This document shows, piece after piece, positions 18,378 to 25,926 of a DNA stretch of 64,000 nucleotides. The translations under genes and the position numbers were made by a program. The notes beneath the pieces were generated by a model. The model worked only from the letters and a program-made list of their open reading frames with translations. It was not told the DNA's origin and did no database searches. How positions within the stretch are numbered: the stretch's first letter is position 1; each line of letters begins with the position of its first letter. The stretch comes from Nocardioides oceani (GTDB lineage Bacteria; Actinomycetota; Actinomycetes; Propionibacteriales; Nocardioidaceae). The stretch is from assembly GCF_030412965.1 (NCBI RefSeq), contig NZ_JAUHJQ010000004.1:263459-327458 (forward strand), read 5' to 3'.

Positions 18378-18466
18378 GTCTCTCTCGTTCCTCCCCGGCC
18401 GTACCAGGTACCGGGGTAGTAGGCCGCGGGCGGGTTCGCCCCCGGTCAGTTCTCAGATGGTGCTAC

Positions 18467-18622
18467 CCACCTCGGTCAGCCGAGGTGGCGGCTCGTGAGC
18501 CGCCAACCGACCTGCACCGAAGCGGACGTCAACTGCGGCGGGGTCCACCTCGGTCAGCCGAGGTGGCGGCTCGTGAGCCGCCAACCGACCTGCACCGAAG
18601 CGGACGTCGACTGCGGCGGGGC
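18467..18622. repeat. Two tandem 78-bp palindromic repeat units
   Basis: Units at 18467-18544 and 18545-18622 differ at one internal base (18531 A versus 18609 G) and at the last base. Each unit holds two hairpins that share two bases: CCACCTCGG-TCAG-CCGAGGTGG (9-bp stem) and GGCGGCTC-GT-GAGCCGCC (8-bp stem), then about 40 bases of unique sequence. This arrangement resembles REP/BIME-type extragenic repeats. Near-identity suggests recent duplication or mobility. Confidence 0.9.
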
Positions 18623-18677
18623 AGCGTGTCGCCCGGCGGCGAAGCCGCGTGGGACGACGTCCCACTGGCGACACGCT
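18623..18677. repeat. Nested palindrome with three-way junction potential
   Basis: An outer 11-bp stem (AGCGTGTCGCC at 18623-18633 with GGCGACACGCT at 18667-18677) encloses two inner hairpins: GCGGC-GAA-GCCGC (18636-18648) and GTGGGAC-GAC-GTCCCAC (18649-18665). It directly abuts the tandem repeats and ends 14 bases from the rpoA stop codon. It could be an extragenic repeat, a rpoA-end attenuator, or both. Confidence 0.85.
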
Positions 18678-18690
18678 CCCGCCATCCAGC

Positions 18691-19707
18691 TCAGTACTGC
18701 TCGTCCTCGACGAACGCGTCGTCGTCGTCGTCGCCGTACGCCGCGAGGGCGGCGCTGGGGTCGAAGCCGGGCGCGCTGTCCTTGAGGGACAGGCCCATCT
18801 CGACCAGCTTGGCCTTGACCTCGTCGATCGACTTGGCGCCGAAGTTGCGGATGTCGAGCAGGTCCTGCTCCGAGCGGCTGATGAGCTCACCCACGGTGTG
18901 GATGCCCTCGCGCTTGAGGCAGTTGTAGGACCGGACGGTCAGCTGCAGGTCCTCGACCGGGAGGGCGAGGTCGGCGGCGAGCTGCTCGTCGACGGGCGAC
19001 GGGCCGATGTCGATGCCCTCGGCCTCGACGTTGAGCTCACGGGCGAGGCCGAAGAGCTCGACGAGGGTCTTGCCGGCCGAGGCGATCGCGTCGCGGGGAC
19101 GGATCGACGGCTTGGTCTCGACGTCGATGACGAGCTTGTCGAAGTCGGTGCGCTGCTCGACTCGGGTGGCCTCGACCTTGTAGGTCACCTTCAGCACGGG
19201 GCTGTAGATCGAGTCGACCGGCATGCGGCCGATCTCGTTGTCGGCACCCTTGTTCTGCACGGCCGAGACGTAGCCGCGGCCGCGCTCGACGACGAGCTCC
19301 ATCTCGAGCTTGCCGGTGTCGGACAGGGTCGCGATCTTCAGGTCCGGGTTGTGCACCTCGACGCCGGCCGGCGGCGCGATGTCGGCGGCGGTGACGTCAC
19401 CGGCACCGGACTTGCGCAGGTACATGGTGACCGGCTCGTCGTGCTCGGAGGAGACGACGAGGCCCTTGAGGTTGAGGATGATCTCCGTGACGTCCTCCTT
19501 GACGCCCTCGATGGTCGAGAACTCGTGGAGGACGCTGTCGATCTTGATGCTCGTGACCGAGGCACCGGGGATCGAGGAGAGGAGGGTACGGCGCAGCGAG
19601 TTGCCGAGGGTGTAGCCGAAGCCGGGCTCCAGCGGCTCGATCACGAACCGCGAGCGGAACTCGTCGACGGACTCTTCCGACAGGGTGGGGCGCTGTGCGA
19701 TCAGCAC
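18691..19707 (-). CDS. rpoA: DNA-directed RNA polymerase subunit alpha
   Basis: A 338-residue alpha subunit that dimerises to start polymerase assembly. The N-terminal domain shows [28 protein letters not shown]. The C-terminal domain, from about 250, has the [20 protein letters not shown] and [14 protein letters not shown] helices that touch UP elements and activators, and the tail is acidic. The GTG at 19707 is used because relatives start (M/V)[10 protein letters not shown] and AAGGAAA lies upstream. It follows rpsD after 141 bases holding strong hairpins. Confidence 0.98.
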   Translation of the reverse strand: MLIAQRPTLSEESVDEFRSRFVIEPLEPGFGYTLGNSLRRTLLSSIPGASVTSIKIDSVLHEFSTIEGVKEDVTEIILNLKGLVVSSEHDEPVTMYLRKSGAGDVTAADIAPPAGVEVHNPDLKIATLSDTGKLEMELVVERGRGYVSAVQNKGADNEIGRMPVDSIYSPVLKVTYKVEATRVEQRTDFDKLVIDVETKPSIRPRDAIASAGKTLVELFGLARELNVEAEGIDIGPSPVDEQLAADLALPVEDLQLTVRSYNCLKREGIHTVGELISRSEQDLLDIRNFGAKSIDEVKAKLVEMGLSLKDSAPGFDPSAALAAYGDDDDDAFVEDEQY

Positions 19708-19848
19708 TGGTGGTTTCCTTTCCGGGCCCACCCGCTATATGACGGGCCCGAACATCTGTTGGCGGAAGGCTGTGGTGCGGCCACGTCCGGGACCCACCTG
19801 GTGGCGGGTCCCGGACGGGTGGGTGCGAGGGGGGGAGCCCCCTGCGCG
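19708..19848 (-). promoter_or_regulatory. Hairpin-rich rpsD-rpoA gap
   Basis: A perfect 11-bp stem (19785-19795 with 19806-19816, ten-base loop) lies 32 bases after the rpsD stop, and a CGGGCCC/GGGCCCG stem lies closer to rpoA. CATATAG on the minus strand, within the second loop, is the only AT-rich patch and could be part of an internal rpoA promoter. A role as attenuator or RNA-processing site is possible. Confidence 0.5.
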
Positions 19849-20457
19849 TTACTTCTTCGAGTAGAACTCGACGATCAGCTGCTCCTGGACCGGGATGTCG
19901 ATCTGCGCCCGGACCGGCACCTGGTGGACGAGGATCCGCATCCGGTTCGGGAGCGCCTCGAGCCACGCGGGGACGACGCGCTCGCCGTGGGTCTCCCGGG
20001 CCACGATGAACGGGGTCATCTCGAGGGACTTCTCCCGGACGTCGATGACGTCGTGGGCGCTGACCTGGTACGACGGGATGTCGACCTTCTTGCCGTTGAC
20101 CCGGAAGTGGCCGTGGACGACCAGCTGGCGGGCGTGGCGGCGGGTGCGGGCGAACCCGGCGCGGTACACCACGTTGTCGAGGCGGCACTCCAGCAGCTGG
20201 AGCAGGTTGTCGCCGGTCTTGCCGGAGCGACGCGAGGCCTCGGTGTAGTAGTTGTGGAACTGCTTCTCCATCACGCCGTACGTGAAGCGCGCCTTCTGCT
20301 TCTCGCGCAGCTGCAGGAGGTACTCGCTCTCCTTGATGCGGCCGCGGCCGTGCTGGCCGGGGGGGTAGGGACGACGCTCGAACGCGCCGTCACCGCCGAC
20401 GAGGTCGACGCCGAGACGGCGCGACTTCCGGGTCATGGGGCCGGTGTAACGGGCCAT
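19849..20457 (-). CDS. rpsD: 30S ribosomal protein S4
   Basis: A 202-residue S4, an early binder of 16S rRNA. It starts MARYTGPMTRKSRRLGVDL and holds the S4 RNA-binding fold with LDNVVYRAGFARTRRHARQLVVHGHF and VNGKKVDIPSY. The N-terminal zinc cysteines of some S4 proteins are absent, so this is the zinc-free form. It lies between rpsK and rpoA in the usual order. In E. coli S4 represses this operon; whether it does so here is not known. Confidence 0.98.
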   Translation of the reverse strand: MARYTGPMTRKSRRLGVDLVGGDGAFERRPYPPGQHGRGRIKESEYLLQLREKQKARFTYGVMEKQFHNYYTEASRRSGKTGDNLLQLLECRLDNVVYRAGFARTRRHARQLVVHGHFRVNGKKVDIPSYQVSAHDVIDVREKSLEMTPFIVARETHGERVVPAWLEALPNRMRILVHQVPVRAQIDIPVQEQLIVEFYSKK

Positions 20458-20487
20458 TTCTCAAAGTCTCCTGTTCTCAGCGGGCGA

Positions 20488-20895
20488 TCAGACGCGGCGG
20501 CGCTTGGGCGGGCGGCAGCCGTTGTGGGGAGCGGGCGTGACGTCCTGGATGGTGCCGACCTCGAGGCCGATCGCACCCAGGGACCGGATCGCCGTCTCGC
20601 GGCCCGAGCCCGGGCCCTTGACGAAGACGTCGATCTTCTTCATGCCGTGCTCCATCGCCCGACGACCGGCGGCCTCGGCGGCCATCTGCGCGGCGAACGG
20701 GGTGGACTTGCGCGAGCCCTTGAAGCCGACGGTGCCGGCCGAGGCCCACGAGATCACCGCGCCGGTGGGGTCGGTGATGGTGACGATGGTGTTGTTGAAC
20801 GTGCTCTTGATGTGGGCCTCGCCCTGGGCGACGTTCTTCTTCTCCTTGCGGCGCACCTTCTTGGCGCCGGCCGCGGTGCGGCTCTTGGGAGGCAT
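20488..20895 (-). CDS. rpsK: 30S ribosomal protein S11
   Basis: A 135-residue S11 of the platform of the small subunit. [36 protein letters not shown] and the C-terminal [16 protein letters not shown] are diagnostic. The N-terminal 20 residues are basic, as in other Actinomycetota. It lies 62 bases after rpsM and 30 bases before rpsD. Confidence 0.98.
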   Translation of the reverse strand: MPPKSRTAAGAKKVRRKEKKNVAQGEAHIKSTFNNTIVTITDPTGAVISWASAGTVGFKGSRKSTPFAAQMAAEAAGRRAMEHGMKKIDVFVKGPGSGRETAIRSLGAIGLEVGTIQDVTPAPHNGCRPPKRRRV

Positions 20896-20957
20896 GCAGT
20901 ATCTCCTGAGTTAGCTGGTCTGTGAGGTCGAGGGCAGTGCGACGCCGAGGCGTCGGA

Positions 20958-21332
20958 TCACTTGGCCTTCTTCTTGCCGGCAACCGTGCGCTTGGGACCC
21001 TTGCGGGTGCGCGCGTTGGTCTTGGTGCGCTGACCGCGGACCGGGAGGCCCATGCGGTGGCGGCGACCCTGGTAGCTGCCGATCTCGATCTTGCGGCGGA
21101 TGTCAGCCTGGACCTCGCGACGGAGGTCACCCTCGATCTTGAAGTTGGCTTCGATCTCGTCGCGGAGCTTGACCAGCTCCTCGTCCCCCAGCTCGTGGAC
21201 GCGGGTGTTCGGGTTGACCCCGGTGGCCGCGAGCAGCTGCTGGGAGCGGGTACGGCCGATGCCGTAGATGTAGGTGAGTGCGATCTCGATGCGCTTGTCG
21301 CGCGGGAGGTCCACACCAACGAGGCGTGCCAT
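20958..21332 (-). CDS. rpsM: 30S ribosomal protein S13
   Basis: A 124-residue S13, which contacts the P-site tRNA and the 50S head bridge. It begins [30 protein letters not shown] and ends in the basic tail [21 protein letters not shown]. The ATG at 21332 gives the usual length. It is preceded by an unusually long 180-base gap after rpmJ with two hairpins. Confidence 0.98.
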   Translation of the reverse strand: MARLVGVDLPRDKRIEIALTYIYGIGRTRSQQLLAATGVNPNTRVHELGDEELVKLRDEIEANFKIEGDLRREVQADIRRKIEIGSYQGRRHRMGLPVRGQRTKTNARTRKGPKRTVAGKKKAK

Positions 21333-21512
21333 GTGGCGTTCCTTTGCTGTTCCGCAGAGGTGTCGGTCGTGTCGCGCCCTGGTCGTGCTGACCAGGCTCC
21401 GGCCTCTGCACCGGAGGTGGTTGACCCGCCGGGACGGCGGGTGAGCGATCACGTTGTGGTGTTCAGTTGTGCCGGGCCCGGAGGCCGGCTGCAGCCAGGC
21501 TGGGCGGTGTGC
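21333..21512 (-). promoter_or_regulatory. Structured rpmJ-rpsM gap
   Basis: The 180 bases hold two stable hairpins: CCTGGTC-GTGCT-GACCAGG (21378-21396) and an 8-bp stem ACCCGCCG/CGGCGGGT (21424-21442). No open gene or clear promoter was seen. The stems may control read-through into rpsM or processing of the message. Confidence 0.45.
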
Positions 21513-21626
21513 TCAGCCCTGGCGCTGCTTGTGGCGAGGGTTCTCGCAGATGACCATGACGCGGCCGTGGCGACGGATCACCTGGCACTTGTCGCAGATC
21601 TTCTTGACGCTCGGGTTGACCTTCAT
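21513..21626 (-). CDS. rpmJ: 50S ribosomal protein L36
   Basis: A 37-residue L36, [20 protein letters not shown] at the N-terminus. Cys11, Cys14, Cys27 and His32 form the zinc site, so this is the zinc-binding form. It lies 25 bases after infA and is part of the same operon. It is too short for many gene finders. Confidence 0.97.
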   Translation of the reverse strand: MKVNPSVKKICDKCQVIRRHGRVMVICENPRHKQRQG

Positions 21627-21651
21627 GTGAGGCCCCTTCGTTCTCGGCTGG

Positions 21652-21873
21652 CTACTTGTAGCGGTAGACGATGCGACCCCGCGTGAGGTCGTACGGCGAG
21701 AGCTCCACCACCACGCGGTCCTCGGGGAGGATCCGGATGTAGTGCTGGCGCATCTTGCCGCTGATGTGGGCGAGAACCTTGTGGCCGTTGCTCAGCTCGA
21801 CGCGGAACATGGCGTTGGGCAGGGCCTCCACGACGGTGCCCTCGATCTCGATCACGCCTTCTTTCTTCGGCAT
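21652..21873 (-). CDS. infA: Translation initiation factor IF-1
   Basis: A 73-residue OB-fold factor that occupies the 30S A site during initiation. [20 protein letters not shown] and [22 protein letters not shown] are diagnostic. ATG at 21873 gives the family's normal MPKKEG start, although GGAGG is only two bases away; a GTG three codons upstream (21882) is an alternative. First gene of the infA-rplQ operon, with a long leader. Confidence 0.98.
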   Translation of the reverse strand: MPKKEGVIEIEGTVVEALPNAMFRVELSNGHKVLAHISGKMRQHYIRILPEDRVVVELSPYDLTRGRIVYRYK

Positions 21874-22116
21874 GTCCTCCACAATCTGTTGTCGGTCGGT
21901 CGTCCACCGTGTCGTTGCACCGCGGGCGGCGCGGGCCGCCTGCGGGTGGCCCGGGAACCTCCGGCCCGCTGTCGCCAGCGTGCCGGTGGACCTCGTGCGG
22001 CCGTCCGTGGTCCTCTTCCCGGCACGCGCGGACGAGCGCTCCGAGGAGCGGGACGTCCGCGAGCTCCGGGCAGCCGCGAGGCACCACGAAACAGACCCAC
22101 GTTGGGCCGACGTTGC

Positions 22117-22122
22117 AGTCTA
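22117..22122 (-). promoter_or_regulatory. Candidate infA operon promoter (-10)
   Basis: TAGACT on the minus strand is the best -10 match upstream of infA; GTGTTA about 16 bases further up is a weak -35. It would give a leader of about 237 bases. A nearer promoter cannot be excluded. Confidence 0.45.
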
Positions 22123-22170
22123 GGCGCACCGCGCCCCATAACACGAATCCGTGTGGGGTGGTGCGCACTC

Positions 22171-22191
22171 CCCCGGGCGTGCCGCCCGGGG
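22171..22191 (-). terminator. Terminator after LLM oxidoreductase gene
   Basis: CCCCGGGC-GTGCC-GCCCGGGG forms an 8-bp stem six bases after the oxidoreductase stop and upstream of the infA promoter. It would separate the two transcripts. Confidence 0.6.
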
Positions 22192-22196
22192 ACGTC

Positions 22197-23249
22197 TCAG
22201 TCGGCGAGGAGCTCGAGCGTGCGCTCGCGCGCCGGGCTGGCGCCGGGCTCGGTGCCGACGTACGCCGCAGCGACCGGGGCCACCATCACCTCGTCGACGC
22301 CGTACGTCGCCGCGAGCTCCGACAGCCGGCCCCGCGACTCCTCCGGTCCGCCGATCACCCATCGCTCGGCCATCGCGTCCATGAGCTGCTGGTGCGCGGG
22401 CGGCATCTCGGCCTGGACCTTCTCGGCCTCCTCGACGAGCCGGCCGCGGCCGAGCGGCTGGCCCGTGCGCAGCGCGAGCATCATCTGCAGCTGGGGCAGC
22501 GCGAGGCGGCGCGCCTCCTCGGCGTCGTCGGCCACGACGGCGTTGACGGTGAGGAAGGTCTGCGGCCGCTCCAGCTCCGGCGAGGGCCGGAAGGTGCTCC
22601 GGTAGAGCTCGAGCGCCTCGGCGGTCCCCTGCCCGGAGAAGTGGTGGGCGAAGACGTAGGGCATGCCCTTCTCCGCGGCCAGGCGCGCGGAGTAGTCGGA
22701 GGAGCCGAGCAGCCAGATCGTCGGCGCCGACGTGGCCGCCGGGGTCGCCCGCAGCTCGTGGGTCAGGCCCTGGACGGCGATGCCCACACCCGCGGCGTCC
22801 ATCATCGCCAGCACGTTGTCGACGTACTCCGGGAAGCGGGTGACCGCCTCGTCGGTGACGCCGCCGGCGCCGTGGCGCAGCGCCCAGCTGGTCACCGGGT
22901 CCGTGCCGGGCGCCCGCCCGATGCCGAGGTCGATCCGGCCGGGAAAGGCCGCCTCGAGCAGCGCGAACTGCTCGGCGACGACGAGCGGCGCGTGGTTGGG
23001 CAGCATCACGCCGCCTGAGCCGACCCGGATCCGCTCGGTGGCGGCGGCGAGCATCCCGATGAGCACCGGCGGGTTGGTCGCGGCGACCGCGGCCATGTTG
23101 TGGTGCTCGGCCACCCAGTAGCGCCGGTAGCCCAGCCGGTCGGCGGTCCGGGCCAGGGCGGTCGAGGCGCGCAGGGCGTCGCCGGTCGTCTGGTCGCTGC
23201 GGACCGGGACGAGGTCGAGCACGGACAGGGCGGGGCGGTGGTCGGTCAT
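22197..23249 (-). CDS. LLM-class flavin-dependent oxidoreductase
   Basis: A 350-residue luciferase-like monooxygenase with a TIM-barrel FMN fold. LSVLDLVPVRSDQTTGDALR, YWVAEHHNMAAVAATNPPVLIG and FPGRIDLGIGRAPGTDP place it in the MsnO8-type group common in Actinomycetota. It probably uses reduced FMN or F420 from a separate reductase; the substrate is unknown. The ATG at 23249 follows a GGGGG site. It lies between terC and infA and has no evident tie to ribosome genes. Confidence 0.88.
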   Translation of the reverse strand: MTDHRPALSVLDLVPVRSDQTTGDALRASTALARTADRLGYRRYWVAEHHNMAAVAATNPPVLIGMLAAATERIRVGSGGVMLPNHAPLVVAEQFALLEAAFPGRIDLGIGRAPGTDPVTSWALRHGAGGVTDEAVTRFPEYVDNVLAMMDAAGVGIAVQGLTHELRATPAATSAPTIWLLGSSDYSARLAAEKGMPYVFAHHFSGQGTAEALELYRSTFRPSPELERPQTFLTVNAVVADDAEEARRLALPQLQMMLALRTGQPLGRGRLVEEAEKVQAEMPPAHQQLMDAMAERWVIGGPEESRGRLSELAATYGVDEVMVAPVAAAYVGTEPGASPARERTLELLAD

Positions 23250-23298
23250 CCCCCGGGGAACGCCGACCCCGCCCCGCCCTATTCCGGTCAGGCCTGGT

Positions 23299-24291
23299 TC
23301 ACTCCGACGGCTTGGGCGCCGGCGGGTTGGAGGCGGTCATCTCCGCGCGCTCGTCACGGCGGGTCTTGGCGAGGCTGAGCCACGCCGTGAGCGCCAGGGT
23401 CACGATGATGACGCCGAGGCTCGCGAGCGTGGGCACCTCGAAGCCGATCACGTGGCCCTCGTGCAGGGCGTGGATGATCAGCTTCACGCCGATCCAGGCC
23501 AGGATGAACGCCAGGCCCAGCGAGAGGTAGACGAGCCGCTGGAGCAGGCCGCCGAGCAGGAAGTAGAGCTGGCGCAGGCCCATCAGCGCGAAGACGTTCG
23601 CGGTGAAGACGAGGTACGGCTCCTGGGTGATGCCGAAGATCGCGGGGATCGAGTCCAGCGCGAACATGATGTCGGTGGCGCCGAGCGCGAGGATGACGAT
23701 CAGCATCGGGGAGACGACGCGGACGCCGTTCTCCTTCCACCACAACGTCAGGCCGCGGTAGTCCTCGCCGACGTTGAGGCGCCGCTGGGCGAAGGTCACC
23801 AGGCGGTTCTCCTCGGGGTGCTCCTCCTCGCCGCCCCGGTAGCTGCGCACCAGGCTGATCGCGGTGTAGATGAGGAACGCGCCGAAGATGTAGAAGACCC
23901 ACGAGAAGTTCTCGACCAGCTGGTAGCCCACGGCGATGAAGATCGCCCGGAAGATCAGCGCGAGGATGATGCCCACCATGAGGGCTTCCTGCTGGTACTT
24001 CCGCGGGACCGCGAGCGCCGACATCAGCACGATGAAGACGAAGAGGTTGTCGACCGACAAGGAGTACTCCACCAACCAGCCGGTGTAGAACTCGATGCCG
24101 AAGTCGTGCCCGTGGAACAGCCACACCCAGGCGCCGAAGACGACGGCCGCGCCGACGTAGACGCTGAGGTAGACCGTGCACTCGCGCAACGAGGGCTCGT
24201 GCGGCCGGCGGGCGATGACGATGACGTCGAAGAGCAGCACCGCGACGGTGACGCCGATCGTGATGCCCCACTCGAGGGCGGAGACTTCCAC
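23299..24291 (-). CDS. TerC/Alx-family manganese exporter
   Basis: A 330-residue membrane protein with about nine hydrophobic segments. EYSLSVDNLFVFIVLMSAL and DIMFALDSIPAIFGIT are the two acidic metal-site helices of TerC proteins. The family includes Mn exporters such as Alx and YceF. A manganese-type riboswitch precedes it, which supports Mn export over tellurite resistance. AGGAGG lies ahead of the GTG start. It is inserted between map and infA, genes that are often close neighbours. Confidence 0.9.
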   Translation of the reverse strand: MEVSALEWGITIGVTVAVLLFDVIVIARRPHEPSLRECTVYLSVYVGAAVVFGAWVWLFHGHDFGIEFYTGWLVEYSLSVDNLFVFIVLMSALAVPRKYQQEALMVGIILALIFRAIFIAVGYQLVENFSWVFYIFGAFLIYTAISLVRSYRGGEEEHPEENRLVTFAQRRLNVGEDYRGLTLWWKENGVRVVSPMLIVILALGATDIMFALDSIPAIFGITQEPYLVFTANVFALMGLRQLYFLLGGLLQRLVYLSLGLAFILAWIGVKLIIHALHEGHVIGFEVPTLASLGVIIVTLALTAWLSLAKTRRDERAEMTASNPPAPKPSE

Positions 24292-24325
24292 AGGGTTCCT
24301 CCTGGTCAGGCGGATGACGAAGCGT

Positions 24326-24423
24326 CAGAGGTCTCTTCCGCCGCGGCTGCGACCCACGGTCCCGGACCGGTTCGGATCACCGGACGTGCTGACGAGACCG
24401 CGGCGAAGGAATACTCCCCCCTG
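24326..24423 (-). promoter_or_regulatory. yybP-ykoY-like manganese riboswitch leader
   Basis: On the minus strand this leader opens with CAGGGGGGAGTA and closes with GAGACCTCTG, pairing CAGGGG with CCTCTG as P1. Inside, CTTCGCCGCGG pairs with CCGCGGCGGAAG (one bulge) and CCGGT/ACCGG forms a hairpin; CGTCAGCACG lies between. GGGGAGUA, CGUCA..ACG and AGACCUCU are the hallmarks of the yybP-ykoY family as I recall it. It lies 34 bases ahead of terC, the commonest partner of this riboswitch. Confidence 0.8.
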
Positions 24424-24503
24424 CGGGGCACATCCTCGCACGGGCTCGACGCCCGTTACCCATCCGCGGGCCGCGCCACCCGGGGGTGCCGGCCGGTCGG
24501 GGG

Positions 24504-25337
24504 TCAGCGGCCGCCGAAGGGGACGCCGAGCGCGGTGAGCGCCGCCTCGCCGCCGTCGAGGGCGGTGAGCACCCACGCGCCGGCCTCGGTGAGGGTGAAG
24601 GTGTGCTCGAAGTGGGCGGCCCGGCTGCCGTCGTCGGTCACGACGGTCCAGTCGTCCGCCAGGGTCGAGACGTCCTTGCCACCCAGGGTCACCATCGGCT
24701 CGACCGCGAGCGCGAGCCCGCGGACCAGCTTGGGGCCGCGACCGGCGCGGCCGTAGTTCGGGACGTCCGGCGGCTGGTGCATGGCCGAGCCGATCCCGTG
24801 GCCGGTGTAGTCCTCGAGGATCCCGTAGTCACCCTGGGAGCGCACGTGCTGCTCGACCGCGTGGGAGATGTCGGTGACCCGCCCCCCGAGCCGGGCGGCC
24901 GCGATCCCGCGCCACATCGCCTCCTCGGTCACCCGCATCAGCTCGGTGACGTCGGCCGGCACCTCGCCCACCGCGACGGTGATCGCGGCGTCGCCGTGCC
25001 AGCCCTGCCCGGAGTCGTCGGGGATGATCGCGCCGCAGTCGATCGAGACCACGTCGCCGTCCGCGAGCACCCGGTCACCCGGGATGCCGTGGACGACCTC
25101 GTCGTTGACCGAGGCGCAGATCGAGCCCGGGAAGCCGTGGTAGCCCAGGAACGACGGGGTCGCGCCCGAGGAGCGGATGTTGTCCTCCGCGATCGCGTCG
25201 AGCTCGCGCGTGGTGATCCCCGCGCGCACGCTGGCGCGCAGCAGCTCGAGGGTCTCCCCCACCACCAGCCCGGCCCGACGCATCGAGGCGATCTGCTCGG
25301 GGGTCTTGATCTCGACGCCCCGGTCGCGCAGGCCCAT
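24504..25337 (-). CDS. map: Type I methionine aminopeptidase
   Basis: A 277-residue dimetal peptidase that removes the initiator Met. All five metal ligands are visible: Asp in SIDCGAI, Asp in WHGDAAITV, His in YTGHGIG, Glu in AVEPMV and Glu in FEHTFTLT. There is no N-terminal SH3-like extension. GGAGG precedes the ATG. It lies 13 bases after adk, and the secY-adk-map order is conventional. Confidence 0.96.
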   Translation of the reverse strand: MGLRDRGVEIKTPEQIASMRRAGLVVGETLELLRASVRAGITTRELDAIAEDNIRSSGATPSFLGYHGFPGSICASVNDEVVHGIPGDRVLADGDVVSIDCGAIIPDDSGQGWHGDAAITVAVGEVPADVTELMRVTEEAMWRGIAAARLGGRVTDISHAVEQHVRSQGDYGILEDYTGHGIGSAMHQPPDVPNYGRAGRGPKLVRGLALAVEPMVTLGGKDVSTLADDWTVVTDDGSRAAHFEHTFTLTEAGAWVLTALDGGEAALTALGVPFGGR

Positions 25338-25350
25338 CAGCCGGCCTCCG

Positions 25351-25926
25351 TCAGGACTCGGGTACGTCGTCGAGCGCGTCGAAGATCCGCTTGGTGACGT
25401 CGTCGACCTCGCCCATGCCGTCGACCTCGACGAGGATGCCGCGCCCGCGGTAGACCTCGATGAGCGGCTCGGTCTGCTCGACGTACACCTCCTGGCGACG
25501 CCTGATGACGTCCTCGGTGTCGTCGGCGCGACCCTCGACCTGGGCGCGCTGCAGCAGCCGCTGCACGATCTCGTCGGCGTCGACGGTCAGGCAGACCACC
25601 GCGTCGAGGGAGTGACCGGTGAACCCGATCATCCCGTCGAGCTCCTCGACCTGCGCGAGCGTGCGCGGGTAGCCGTCGAGCAGGAAGCCGGGCTTGGCGT
25701 CCTCCTCGTCGATCCGGTTGCGGACCATCCGGTTGGTGACCTCGTCGGGGACGTACTCCCCCGCGTCCATGTAGCGCTTGGCCTCGACGCCGAGCTCGGT
25801 GCCCTGCGAGACGTTCGCGCGGAAGATGTCGCCGGTCGAGATCGCCGGGATGCCGAAGTGCTCGGCGACGAACTTCGCCTGGGTGCCCTTGCCGGCACCC
25901 GGGGGGCCCATCAAGATCAGCCTCAA
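25351..25926 (-). CDS. adk: Adenylate kinase
   Basis: A 191-residue short-form adenylate kinase (ATP + AMP = 2 ADP). [13 protein letters not shown] is the P-loop, [10 protein letters not shown] and [10 protein letters not shown] bind AMP, and there is no zinc-type LID insert. The start must be TTG at 25926, giving RLILMGPPG; it overlaps the secY stop as TTGA with GAAGGG upstream. A TTG start on an essential gene is a weak, coupled start. Confidence 0.96.
   Translation of the reverse strand: MRLILMGPPGAGKGTQAKFVAEHFGIPAISTGDIFRANVSQGTELGVEAKRYMDAGEYVPDEVTNRMVRNRIDEEDAKPGFLLDGYPRTLAQVEELDGMIGFTGHSLDAVVCLTVDADEIVQRLLQRAQVEGRADDTEDVIRRRQEVYVEQTEPLIEVYRGRGILVEVDGMGEVDDVTKRIFDALDDVPES

Larger units (their letters stand above)
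18378..18690. other. Gene-free 313-bp gap between rpoA and rplQ
   Basis: This gap holds no convincing gene. From the rplQ side it contains about 90 bases of plain leader, then two tandem 78-bp palindromic repeats (18467-18622), then a nested palindrome (18623-18677). All of it would be transcribed in the rpoA-rplQ mRNA as strong hairpins. Confidence 0.7.
21874..22196. other. infA leader and upstream region, 323 bp
   Basis: No gene is supported here. It holds the presumed infA promoter (-10 at 22117-22122), about 240 bases of GC-rich leader with a GGCGGC/GCCGCC hairpin (21925-21940), and the terminator of the LLM oxidoreductase gene (22171-22191). Confidence 0.6.

Noticed and set aside
18467-18622. 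CRISPR array
   Set aside because: Only two units in direct contact, no spacers between repeats, and no cas genes nearby.
18649-20925. Plus-strand frame opposite rpoA, rpsD and rpsK
   Set aside because: Shadow of essential genes, low-complexity Asp/Leu/Val composition, no ribosome binding site.
23299-24291. Tellurite resistance function for TerC
   Set aside because: The riboswitch-like leader and acidic helices point to manganese export; no other ter genes are present.
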